DNA from: Marinimicrobium hydrolyticum | Lineage (GTDB): Bacteria; Pseudomonadota; Gammaproteobacteria; Pseudomonadales; Cellvibrionaceae | Direction: 5' to 3' | Assembly (NCBI RefSeq): GCF_030848505.1 | Contig: NZ_JAVDDU010000005.1 | Location: forward strand, 62,001 to 126,000 | Length of the DNA: 64,000 nt | In this document: piece by piece, positions 19,597 through 28,014 of the stretch | Layout of the letters: every line of letters begins with the position of its first letter | How positions within the stretch are numbered: position 1 is the stretch's first letter | Translations under genes and position numbers: made by a program | The notes under the pieces: model-generated | The model's input: only the letters and a program-made list of their open reading frames with translations | Databases searched by the model: none | What the model was told of the DNA's origin: nothing

Positions 19597-19812
19597 TGAG
19601 AGAACCCTCGCCGGGTTCGAGCAAACGGCAGGAAAGCCGTTTGCCACAGCCGAAGGCTGCCCGTAGGGCGAGGGCTATGGACCGATAACTGCTCCTGCGT
19701 TATCGGCATTCCCGCCATCCCTGGCGGTCATGGCCCGAGTGACTGATCGTCAGGAACGATCAGTACCGCCGAAGGCGCCCCGAAGGGGCAGGGCACATGG
19801 ATGTGCCCTGGT
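19597..19812. repeat. Array of short hairpins, several with GGA loops
   Basis: Consecutive hairpins: GCAAACGGC/GCCGTTTGC with loop AGGAAA (19621-19644); CCGATAAC/GTTATCGG (19682-19706) with GCAGGAGCA in the minus-strand loop; CCGCCA/TGGCGG (near 19712-19726), loop AGGGAT on minus; ACTGATCGT/ACGATCAGT with loop CAGGA (19742-19764); CCCC/GGGG (near 19778-19788); and CAGGGCACAT/ATGTGCCCTG (19790-19811), giving ACATGGATGT. The last matches the CsrA SELEX core. No coding potential is evident up to 19971. Confidence 0.7.
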
Positions 19813-19971
19813 ACATCCCTCCCTCCCAAACCAGCCGCTTCTTTTGTAACTAGCGCGTCCTCACGCTCTCAGATCCCGCCCAATGAAACCCCACCTTATC
19901 CCCCACTTACCCCATATGCTATTCTTCCCTCTGCCCTTTGGCGTCTCCCCAACAATAACCTCGACATCGCC

Positions 19972-21462
19972 ATGCTTGCTACTCTCAAGACCTACCATCG
20001 GTTCGCCTATCCGCTGCTTCTGCTAACGGTTTCGCTGCTGGTGTACATGACTGCATACACCTCACCACGGGCTTTGTTTTGGGACGAGAACTACCACGTA
20101 ACCTCCGCCCAAAAGCACTTGGATGGGGTTATGTATATGGAAACCCATCCGCCTCTGGGCAAAATGCTTATGGCGGCCAGCGAAGGGCTGTTGGGAGTAA
20201 ATGCGGAGCTGGACAAATCAGCGCTGACTCGCACCAGTCACATCTCTGGAGAAGCCTTACCGGAAAACTTCAGTTTTGCCGGTATGCGCCTACCTTCGAC
20301 TTTATTGATGGCGCTGTCGGTTCTGTTTATGTACGGAATCCTGTACCGACTTACCGGCCACCGGTTGGTTGCGGTGGCTTTTAGCTGCCTGCTGATTTTC
20401 GATAATGCTCTGGTGGTGCATTCGCGTGCAGCCATGCTGGAAGGGATTCAACTGTTCTTTATTCTGGCGGCGATTTACTACCTGGTGCGTACGGTCACCC
20501 ATACGGCGCCGATTCGACTGCGCCACTACGCGATTTTGGGTGCGCTGGTGGGGCTGACGGTTTCGGTCAAAGCCAATGGGGCCATCGTGCTACTGCTACT
20601 GGTGGTCCTGTTCTTTGTTGACCAGTGGTCAAATATCAAAGCGCTGCGCGTGCTGCCTGTGGTTAAACGCTTGGCGACCAGCGTGCCGAGCGCCGTGGCG
20701 CCTTTGGTTATGGTGTTCTTGAGCACCTTTTATGTGCACATCGCCACTGGGACCGAGATTGCCGGGAATCAGCGCTACAAAGCCTCGCCCGAGTACTTGA
20801 CGCACATTCGTGAAGGCACGACGCATACCTTAAGCGGCTTTACCGTGGGTATGCGGGATCAGTGGCGTTTTATGGCCGAGTATTCTGATGGCGTACCGCG
20901 CCTGGATATTTGCAAGCCCGGAGAAAACGGCAGCCCGGCTTTTGCCTGGCCGGGGGGTACTAAAAGCATCAGCTACCGGTGGGACCGGGAGGAAGTGGAC
21001 GGGCAGGTGAAGGTGGCTCATATCTACCTGGTTGCCAATCCCATGGTTTGGTTTTCGGCGTTGTTGGGTATTGTGCTTTCAGTGGGGTTGCTGATCAGCC
21101 GATATGTATACGGTAACCCAGTAAAGGATGTGCGCCTGTTTGGCTGGATTGCGGTATTTACCGGGCTCTATTTGAGCTACATGATCGTTATGTTGCAAAT
21201 AGAGCGAGTGATGTACCTGTACCACTATCTAGTGCCTTTGGTGTTTGCCATTATCAATTTGGCTTTGGTGTTCACCTACATATTCCGCGCGCAGATACTC
21301 ACCAACAACCGCCACACATTGATCAATCTGGGCATTTTTGTGGCACTGGTGATTGCCGTGTTTGCCTACTTTTCCCCTTTGACCTATGGCATCCCCATCA
21401 CTCCCGAGCAGTTTGAGCAGCGGCAGTGGTTTGACTTTTGGATGATGCAGGTGGTTCGGTGA
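19972..21462 (+). CDS. Protein O-mannosyltransferase (PMT, GT39) family membrane protein
   Basis: Integral membrane glycosyltransferase, 496 residues, about 10 hydrophobic segments. The first extracytoplasmic loop carries the acidic pair in FWDENYH and the HPPLGK segment, as in PMT/dolichyl-phosphate-mannose enzymes, which transfer mannose from a lipid carrier to Ser/Thr outside the membrane. The start is set at ATG 19972 (MLATLKTYHRF), where the protein becomes PMT-like; the frame is open to 19801 inside the hairpin array. The TGA overlaps the next ATG by one base, so the PA14-like partner is translationally coupled. Confidence 0.82.
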   Translation: MLATLKTYHRFAYPLLLLTVSLLVYMTAYTSPRALFWDENYHVTSAQKHLDGVMYMETHPPLGKMLMAASEGLLGVNAELDKSALTRTSHISGEALPENFSFAGMRLPSTLLMALSVLFMYGILYRLTGHRLVAVAFSCLLIFDNALVVHSRAAMLEGIQLFFILAAIYYLVRTVTHTAPIRLRHYAILGALVGLTVSVKANGAIVLLLLVVLFFVDQWSNIKALRVLPVVKRLATSVPSAVAPLVMVFLSTFYVHIATGTEIAGNQRYKASPEYLTHIREGTTHTLSGFTVGMRDQWRFMAEYSDGVPRLDICKPGENGSPAFAWPGGTKSISYRWDREEVDGQVKVAHIYLVANPMVWFSALLGIVLSVGLLISRYVYGNPVKDVRLFGWIAVFTGLYLSYMIVMLQIERVMYLYHYLVPLVFAIINLALVFTYIFRAQILTNNRHTLINLGIFVALVIAVFAYFSPLTYGIPITPEQFEQRQWFDFWMMQVVR

Positions 21463-22028
21463 TGAACGTGCAGCGGTGGATGACCAAAGATACGGCGCTG
21501 ACGGCTCTGCTGTGCCTACTGGCCGTGTTAATTCTGCGCGCCATGGTGCCAATAGGTGTTGATGCCAATCTGGAAATGCGCGTTTCCCAAAGCAACGTGC
21601 CGATTCGTTATTTGCATCAACGCCGTGATATTGGCATGACCAAAGTGGTGCACTTGGATAAGTTGGACCTTGCCCGGCACAACCGTTTTTACCATTCGAA
21701 TTTGGGAGATGTCGGTTACGGAGAGAATTTTTTTGCTGATGTTGAAGCCAGCTTTCGCATCACAGAACCCGGCACTTACGTGTTCGTGGTGGCGAGCGAT
21801 GACGGATTTGCCTTGCGCATCAATGGCCGGGAAGTTTGCAGCTTTGTGCGCGACCGCGCCTTGGCCACCCAGCGCTGTCCAATCCGTTTGGATGCGGGTT
21901 CACACGATTTTCAATTGAGCTACTTTCAGGGCGGTGGCCACGCGGGCTTGAGAGTGCAGTACGGCCGAGCGGGGGAGTCCAAATTGTACTGGTTTGGTGA
22001 AAACTCGCCGTTCCTGAAATTGGAATAG
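21462..22028 (+). CDS. PA14-like domain protein with N-terminal membrane anchor
   Basis: 188 residues. One N-terminal hydrophobic segment (TALLCLLAVLILRAMV) followed by an extracytoplasmic beta domain resembling PA14, with the characteristic segments EPGTYVFVVASDDGFALRING and LDAGSHDFQLSYFQGGG. PA14 domains usually bind carbohydrate. ATG 21462 overlaps the stop of the mannosyltransferase gene; an ATG at 21438 in the same frame is less likely. The pairing suggests a glycan-binding helper or an acceptor of the transferase. A bidirectional terminator follows. Confidence 0.75.
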   Translation: MNVQRWMTKDTALTALLCLLAVLILRAMVPIGVDANLEMRVSQSNVPIRYLHQRRDIGMTKVVHLDKLDLARHNRFYHSNLGDVGYGENFFADVEASFRITEPGTYVFVVASDDGFALRINGREVCSFVRDRALATQRCPIRLDAGSHDFQLSYFQGGGHAGLRVQYGRAGESKLYWFGENSPFLKLE

Positions 22029-22055
22029 TTCTGTCAAATACAGCCCCGTAACATA

Positions 22056-22081
22056 CAAACCCCGGCTTATGCCGGGGTTTG
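22056..22081. terminator. Bidirectional terminator
   Basis: Perfect 11-bp stem CAAACCCCGGC / GCCGGGGTTTG with loop TTAT, between the converging PA14-like gene and valS. The T-tract is short. Confidence 0.7.
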
Positions 22082-22120
22082 GTTGGTTGAGCAAAGCTAG
22101 AGTGCCAGCTGGGGTCGTTG

Positions 22121-24982
22121 TTACAAACTGGCGATGCGTTGCACCTGCTCTTGCAGTTTACCCAAGCTGCCTTTCAGTTCGGCCAGTCGAGCGCGCTCCT
22201 TCTCAACCACTTCCGCGGGCGCCTTATCCACAAAACCGGCATTGCCTAATTTTCCTTCAGTGCGGCCGATGTCCTGCTGTAGCTTGCCCACCTCTTTGTT
22301 CAGGCGCGCCAGTTCCGCATCCTTGTCGATTAAGCCCGCCATAGGCACCAGCAATTCCAGCTGGCCCGCTAGCGCGGTGGCGGAGACGGGCGCTTGGTCC
22401 TCGGAGTCCAGCCAGGTGACTTCTTCCAAGGCAGCCAACTTGAGCAGGAAGGGGCGGTTTTCTTCCAAGCGTCGTTGGTCATCCGCACTGCCGTTCAAGA
22501 AAAACAGCGGCAGTTTTTTTGCCGGGGAAATATTCATTTCCCCGCGAATATTGCGCACACCCAAAATCACCGCCTGCAACCATTCGATATCGCTGATGGC
22601 CGCGTGATCGATCTTGCTTTCGTCCGCTTTGGGGTAGGGCACCAGCATAATGGTCTCGCCACTGACACCGGCCAGCGGTTTGATTTTTTGCCAAATCTCT
22701 TCAGTGATAAACGGCATTAGCGGGTGCGCCAGGCGCAGAGTGGTTTCGAGCACGCGGATCAAGGTGCGGCGAGTGCCGCGTTTTTGCGCGGCGCTAGCCT
22801 GCTCGTCCCACAGAACGGGTTTGGATAGTTCCAAATACCAGTCGCAGTATTCGTTCCAAATAAATTCGTAGAGTGCTTGGGCCGCCATATCCAAACGGTA
22901 GGTTTCCAGCCCTTCGGTCACGGCCTGTTCGGCCATTTGCAGGCGCGAAATAATCCAGCGGTCAGCCAGGGACAGCTCGACTTCACTCTCCGCGCCTTGA
23001 CCGCAGTCTTCTCCTTCGCACTGCATCAAAACGTAGCGAGTGGCGTTCCAGATTTTGTTGCAGAAATTCCGGTAGCCTTCCACGCGGCCCATATCGAACT
23101 TAATGTCGCGTCCGGTGGAGGCCAGGGAGCAGAAGGTGAAGCGCAGCGCATCGGTACCGTAGGCGGCGATGCCCTCGGGAAATTCCTTGCGGGTTTGTTT
23201 TTCAATCTTCGCGGCATCTTTGGGGCGCATGAGCCCTTTGGTGCGCTTCTGTACCAAGCTCTCCAGATCAATGCCGTCGATAATGTCCAGCGGATCCAGC
23301 ACATTGCCTTTGGACTTGGACATTTTTTGCCCGTAGCTGTCGCGCACCAGGCCGTGTACGTATACGGTTTTGAAAGGAATCTGTGGCTGGCCCTGTTCAT
23401 CCTTCACCAAATGCATGGTGAGCATGATCATGCGCGCGACCCAGAAGAAAATAATGTCGAAGCCGGTAACGAGCAAATCCGTTGGGTGGAATTTCTTCAG
23501 GAAATCGGTTTGCTCTGGCCAACCCAGGGTGGAAAAAGTCCACAGGCCGGAGCTGAACCAGGTGTCCAATACGTCTTCGTCCTGACGCAAGGGCAGGTCG
23601 GCGGCGAGATTGTGTTTGCTGCGCACCTCCGCTTCGTTGCGGCCCACGTAGACGTTGCCTTGGTCGTCGTACCAGGCTGGAATGCGGTGGCCCCACCACA
23701 ATTGTCGGCTGATGCACCAGTCCTGAATATCCCGCATCCAGGAGAAGTACATATTGTCGTACTGCTTGGGTACAAACTGAATGCGACCATCTTCAACAGC
23801 AGCTATGGCTTCTTCGGCCAAAGGCTTGGTGCTTACGTACCATTGATCGGTCAGCCAGGGTTCGATGACCACGCCGGAGCGGTCGCCACGGGGCACGGTC
23901 ATGGCGTGGTCGTCAATTTGATCCATGAGCCCCAAGTCGGTAAACGCCTGAACCACTTGTTTGCGGGCGTCGTAGCGGTCCTGCCCGGCCACATCGGTGG
24001 GCAGGTCGCTTTCCCAGTCGGGGTTGCGGGAGCCATCGTAAGCAAACGCCTGTGTGCGCGTCAGCACGGAAGCGTCCTGATCCAGAACGTTGATCAACGG
24101 CAGGTTGTGGCGTTTACCCACTTCGTAATCGTTGAAGTCGTGGGCCGGAGTAATCTTCACGCAACCGGTACCGAATTCCGGGTCCACATAGTCGTCGGCG
24201 ATGATGGGAATGCGCCGGCCAACCAAGGGCAAGTCGACAAATTTTCCCACCAGGGCGCTATAGCGTTCGTCTTCCGGGTGTACGGCGACGGCGCTGTCGC
24301 CGAGCATGGTTTCCGGGCGGGTGGTGGCTACCACCAGATAATCTTTGCCATCGGCGGTTTTGGCACCATCGGCCAGCGGGTAGCGCAGGTGCCAGAAGTG
24401 GCCTTTTTCCTCGTGGTTTTCCACCTCCACGTCGGAAATGGCAGTGTGCATTTTCGGGTCCCAGTTCACCAGGCGCTTGCCCCGGTAAATCAGGCCGTCT
24501 TCATGCAGGCGCACAAACGCTTCTTGCACGGCTCGGGACAAACCTTCGTCCATGGTGAAGCGCTCGCGGCTCCAGTCGAGGGATGAGCCGAGCCGGCGCA
24601 ACTGATCGCAGATCTGGCCACCGGATTCCGCTTTCCACTCCCAAACTTTTTCCAGAAACGCCTCGCGACCCAAATCGTGCCGGCTGATCCCCTCGGCCGC
24701 TAACTGCCGTTCCACGACCATTTGGGTGGCGATGCCGGCGTGGTCGGTGCCCATTTGCCAGAGGGTGTCATGGCCTTTCATGCGGTGGTAACGAACCATG
24801 GCGTCCATGACGGCGTTATTGAAGCCGTGCCCCATGTGCAGGCTGCCGGTGACATTGGGGGGTGGAATCACAATACAGTAGGGATCCCCGTCACCGCCGG
24901 GTGCGAAATAACCTTGTTTTTCCCAGGTTTCGTACCACTGACGCTCGATGCTTTGGGGCTGGTAGGTTTTTTCCATGGCCAT
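22121..24982 (-). CDS. valS: Valyl-tRNA synthetase
   Basis: Class I synthetase charging tRNA-Val with valine, about 953 residues. HIGH motif as HMGH in [19 protein letters not shown] in [16 protein letters not shown]1 editing domain with [17 protein letters not shown]. An N-terminal-type coiled coil is at the C-terminus ([20 protein letters not shown]). AAGG six bases before ATG 24982 supports that start (MAMEKTYQ); ATG 24976 would give 951 residues. The frame extends to 25096 without similarity. Confidence 0.97.
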   Translation of the reverse strand: MAMEKTYQPQSIERQWYETWEKQGYFAPGGDGDPYCIVIPPPNVTGSLHMGHGFNNAVMDAMVRYHRMKGHDTLWQMGTDHAGIATQMVVERQLAAEGISRHDLGREAFLEKVWEWKAESGGQICDQLRRLGSSLDWSRERFTMDEGLSRAVQEAFVRLHEDGLIYRGKRLVNWDPKMHTAISDVEVENHEEKGHFWHLRYPLADGAKTADGKDYLVVATTRPETMLGDSAVAVHPEDERYSALVGKFVDLPLVGRRIPIIADDYVDPEFGTGCVKITPAHDFNDYEVGKRHNLPLINVLDQDASVLTRTQAFAYDGSRNPDWESDLPTDVAGQDRYDARKQVVQAFTDLGLMDQIDDHAMTVPRGDRSGVVIEPWLTDQWYVSTKPLAEEAIAAVEDGRIQFVPKQYDNMYFSWMRDIQDWCISRQLWWGHRIPAWYDDQGNVYVGRNEAEVRSKHNLAADLPLRQDEDVLDTWFSSGLWTFSTLGWPEQTDFLKKFHPTDLLVTGFDIIFFWVARMIMLTMHLVKDEQGQPQIPFKTVYVHGLVRDSYGQKMSKSKGNVLDPLDIIDGIDLESLVQKRTKGLMRPKDAAKIEKQTRKEFPEGIAAYGTDALRFTFCSLASTGRDIKFDMGRVEGYRNFCNKIWNATRYVLMQCEGEDCGQGAESEVELSLADRWIISRLQMAEQAVTEGLETYRLDMAAQALYEFIWNEYCDWYLELSKPVLWDEQASAAQKRGTRRTLIRVLETTLRLAHPLMPFITEEIWQKIKPLAGVSGETIMLVPYPKADESKIDHAAISDIEWLQAVILGVRNIRGEMNISPAKKLPLFFLNGSADDQRRLEENRPFLLKLAALEEVTWLDSEDQAPVSATALAGQLELLVPMAGLIDKDAELARLNKEVGKLQQDIGRTEGKLGNAGFVDKAPAEVVEKERARLAELKGSLGKLQEQVQRIASL

Positions 24983-25108
24983 GCGTAACCTTATCGTCGC
25001 GATGCTGAGTCTTTGAAGGACGCGATTATACAGGTTCTGGCCGGAGCTTTTAATGGCCGGCTGAAAACACCGGCCGGATAAAACCAGAAGCGGCAAAGCC
25101 GCCTCTGG

Positions 25109-26500
25109 TTATTCGTCCTCAAGTTTGACCGCGTATTCCCGATCGGAGCGCTGCATGAAATCCGTGAAGCGCTTCAGGGGCAGTGGCCCGGGTATGGGGT
25201 AGCGCGGTGCCAGTTTCTTCATGTCTGTGTGGTAGCGAGCCAGAGCGCCGAAATCGCGGGGGTGTAAATCCGGCCGTACTCCGATAAACCGGCCGCGCCG
25301 ACGCGCACGCTCCAGGACTTTTTTCCAACGGTCGATCTGTGGAAAGCCTGCGGCTTCGACCCCGTTGTTGAACAGCATCAGGTTGATTTCATCAAAGGGC
25401 TCGCTGTTGTCCAGGTATTTTTCGACGCATTCCACGGAGGGTTCCATATTGAACTTCATCCAAAAGGGCACCGAGCCGGTGCGCAGGGCCCAGTAGGGCT
25501 CCATGGAGATAAAGGACTCCACCAGTAAACGATTGGCCTTCAGTCCGCGCAGTCGATACCAATCACGGTAAAAGTCGGCCACCAGGGGACTGGTGTGCTC
25601 GGGTTCATAGAAGGACAAGCGTTTAACCTTGTAACCATGTTTGGCGGCGAAGCGCAGTACGTCTTCTCGCAAAGCCTGCTCAAAACCCCATTCAGCTTCG
25701 GGGCTCTCGTCATTGGGTTCGGGTCCATCCCAGCGACGGACGTCGGAATCGTAGCGATGCAGGTATTCCTCCACCCGTTCGCTGCCCTCCATAAACTCGT
25801 GCTCCGTGGCACCGCCCAGGGCACCGTGCTGAAAAACGTGGTGCTCGTTGATCCGCGTGGTGGGCCATTTGCGCTGGCAGTCCACCAAGATAATGGTGCC
25901 GCCCTCAGGCAGCCGGCTGGTGAGAAAACGCTCGTAGGCACGGCCCAGATTCAGGCGTTTGACCCGGAAATAATCCATGTGCCGAACCATAAGCCGGTCC
26001 TGATTGGCATCGTGCATATGGTGCAATTGCCACTCGGGGTTGGCATCCAGCAGGGCGGGGCCGAATCGCTTGCCGAACTCCATGGCCGACTTAGGATCGT
26101 CGGGGTCGGTAGCAAAGTGCCGTACTGGGATCATGCTAGTCTGCGGCAACCAAGGCAAATCAAGGGCGGCGGCGAGATGGACCAGAGCGCCATTGCTCGA
26201 ACCGACCATCACGGCCTGATAGGGACGTTGCGGATAGCGTGCCGCCGCCCATTCGGCGACGGCTTCGGCGCTGATGGTGTGCAACTTGGTCGGCCATTGG
26301 CCTTCGAAAGCGCCGCCCAGGGCGTAGATTTGCTCGCGGGCTGAACGGGGGAGCAAGTTTACCGAGCGTACTAAGGGCGTCAGGGCTGGTGGCTGTCCGA
26401 GTGTCGGAAAATCCTTTCCGTTCAGTATATTCGAGGTGGCTCGGAGCATTGCCGAAGCTGAGTCGAAATCGGCGAGGTAAGAAGGAGCGCTAGGCCGCAT
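25109..26500 (-). CDS. Unidentified protein with alpha/beta-hydrolase-like nucleophile elbow
   Basis: 463 residues, no signal peptide or membrane segment. I do not recognise the family firmly. VMVGSSNGALVHLAA resembles the GxSxG elbow of alpha/beta hydrolases, with HHMHDANQD and several conserved-looking His/Asp segments further on (WPTTRINEHHVFQHG). The C-terminal half is rich in Arg/Lys. A strong ribosome site (AGGAGGA) precedes ATG 26500. It lies 93 bases downstream of an SDR gene on the same strand and may form an operon with it. Composition resembles the neighbours. A lipid or ester hydrolase role is a guess. Confidence 0.6.
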   Translation of the reverse strand: MRPSAPSYLADFDSASAMLRATSNILNGKDFPTLGQPPALTPLVRSVNLLPRSAREQIYALGGAFEGQWPTKLHTISAEAVAEWAAARYPQRPYQAVMVGSSNGALVHLAAALDLPWLPQTSMIPVRHFATDPDDPKSAMEFGKRFGPALLDANPEWQLHHMHDANQDRLMVRHMDYFRVKRLNLGRAYERFLTSRLPEGGTIILVDCQRKWPTTRINEHHVFQHGALGGATEHEFMEGSERVEEYLHRYDSDVRRWDGPEPNDESPEAEWGFEQALREDVLRFAAKHGYKVKRLSFYEPEHTSPLVADFYRDWYRLRGLKANRLLVESFISMEPYWALRTGSVPFWMKFNMEPSVECVEKYLDNSEPFDEINLMLFNNGVEAAGFPQIDRWKKVLERARRRGRFIGVRPDLHPRDFGALARYHTDMKKLAPRYPIPGPLPLKRFTDFMQRSDREYAVKLEDE

Positions 26501-26593
26501 AAGGTCCTCCTGATGATTTCAAGGTTGAAGCTGCACTGGGTTACTTTCCCATGAAGTTAAATCCGTCCTGCCAAGGCGTTCGTGGTACACCCA

Positions 26594-27634
26594 TCAGCGC
26601 CTTTCCAAGGGGTCGAAAGTGGAATGATCGTTTCGAGTCATTACCCGGCGGCCCACAAGTGCGGTCAAAGCAACTCCTGAAAGAGCCAACGCACTGTACA
26701 GTGCAGGCTTAGCGCCGCTGCTATTCCCGTGCTCCCGTTCAATCCAGCCACCACGAACGGATCCCTTGCCACTGGCCGGTTCGTTGACGGTGCCGGAGCC
26801 AAGATCCACTGGAGGCCCTTCGGCAAAGTGGTCGGTTTCCACTTGTTGCCGCATCATGCGTTCGCCCAGTGGTGGGATCAGAGTGCGTACCATTGCCATC
26901 ATGCGCCCGGCGTTACCGACAATGATTTCCCGGCGAGGTGAGCGTGCATGAGCCGCGCGCACGATGGCCGCCGCCACTTGCTCGGGCGGATAAACGGGCT
27001 TCATCGCCTTGATGGGTCGGCCCGTGTAATTGCCTGCGTGTTGAAAGATGGGCGTGTCTATGGACGCGGGGGAGATAACAGTGGCGGAGATATTTGGCGC
27101 GTCTGACAATTCCATGCGCAGGCTTTCAGTCAAACCGCGAATAGCCCACTTGGACGTCACATAGGCGCTTACGTAGGGTTGGCCGGAATGACCCACCATG
27201 GAGGAGACATTAATCAAACGACCCTTACCCTGCTCGCGAAACTGACGAATGGCGGCGCGGGCGCCATTCACAATACCTAGGAGATTGGTGCGCAGCACAT
27301 GCTCATAATCTTCCCGGGGTGTTTCCTCAAGTCGGCCGAACAAGGACACGGCAGCGTTGTTAACCCAGACGTCGAGCCGATCATAGGCTTCCACCGCAGC
27401 ATCCGCCAGCCGGTCCACTTGCTCGGAATCACCCACATCAGTGGGCACCACGATTCCTCGGCCGCCCAACTCTTCGCATTCGTGAAGCGTTTCTCTAAGC
27501 GCTTCTTCGCGGCGCGCCGCTAATACCAGGGTTGCGCCCTCGCGGGCAAAGGCGTGAGCGGTGGCTCGGCCAATCCCGCTGGAGGCGCCCGTAATAACAA
27601 CCACTAAGTCTCGAGACTTATTACTCTTCTTCAT
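26594..27634 (-). CDS. SDR family oxidoreductase with C-terminal membrane segment
   Basis: Short-chain dehydrogenase, 346 residues. Cofactor motif TGASSGIG, NNAA, and catalytic Ser and YVTSK (Tyr, Lys) are all present; Arg residues after the first strand suggest NADP preference. It is longer than classical SDRs: a 70-residue extension ends in a hydrophobic segment (ALYSALALSGVALTALVG), implying membrane association. Ribosome site AAGGAG precedes ATG 27634. Divergent from the AidB-like gene, with a 380-base control region between. Confidence 0.88.
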   Translation of the reverse strand: MKKSNKSRDLVVVITGASSGIGRATAHAFAREGATLVLAARREEALRETLHECEELGGRGIVVPTDVGDSEQVDRLADAAVEAYDRLDVWVNNAAVSLFGRLEETPREDYEHVLRTNLLGIVNGARAAIRQFREQGKGRLINVSSMVGHSGQPYVSAYVTSKWAIRGLTESLRMELSDAPNISATVISPASIDTPIFQHAGNYTGRPIKAMKPVYPPEQVAAAIVRAAHARSPRREIIVGNAGRMMAMVRTLIPPLGERMMRQQVETDHFAEGPPVDLGSGTVNEPASGKGSVRGGWIEREHGNSSGAKPALYSALALSGVALTALVGRRVMTRNDHSTFDPLERR

Positions 27635-28014
27635 GATGTTCGCTCCTTCTCACTCGCGTGAACGGTTGTTCGTGTGAAATCTGTGTCGTGCACCAGCGCC
27701 GAAAAAAATGGCGCGCTTGCAATTTGGGCATTCAACGAGTCGGGCCTTTGCGTTGAGGCTCAGCCATAAACGCAATCGAAATAACCCAACTGTTTTTCAT
27801 TCGCGCAGCGTATGATTCGGGCATCTAAGTGCGCAATGAATGCGACAGTGGGAAATTTGACAACGTGTGTTTTACCGCGTTCGTGTAGGGGCGTTCGCTT
27901 CCGCATTAACTTTTAGGGAATCCGTCTATAATGAGGTCGACGCAATCAGTGAGACATCAGTCTCAACGAGTTTTGAGTAGAGAAAATTTCCCAGCCGTTT
28001 GCGGGAGTACACTC
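27635..28014 (+). promoter_or_regulatory. SDR / aidB-like divergent region: promoter and palindrome
   Basis: 380 bases. A clear -10 TATAAT is at 27927-27932, with a weak -35 CATTAA at 27904 (17-base spacer), pointing to the AidB-like gene. Just downstream of the likely start is a perfect palindrome TGAGAC-ATCA-GTCTCA (27950-27965), placed where a repressor would block transcription. The SDR promoter was not resolved. Confidence 0.55.

Noticed and set aside
19393-19718. Several 60-85 codon frames on both strands with GGIRTLDTGL-like translations
   Set aside because: They are read across tRNA-Ser(GCT) and its inverted 3' copy; the peptides are tRNA sequence in translation, a known source of spurious annotations.
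19597-19812. Calling the hairpin array a definite CsrB/RsmZ RNA gene
   Set aside because: GGA loops occur on both strands and no promoter for a discrete transcript could be identified, so it is kept as a repeat feature and a hypothesis.
22877-24586. 569-codon open frame on + inside valS
   Set aside because: Antisense shadow of the high-GC valS gene; low-complexity Val/Gly/His translation and no ribosome site.
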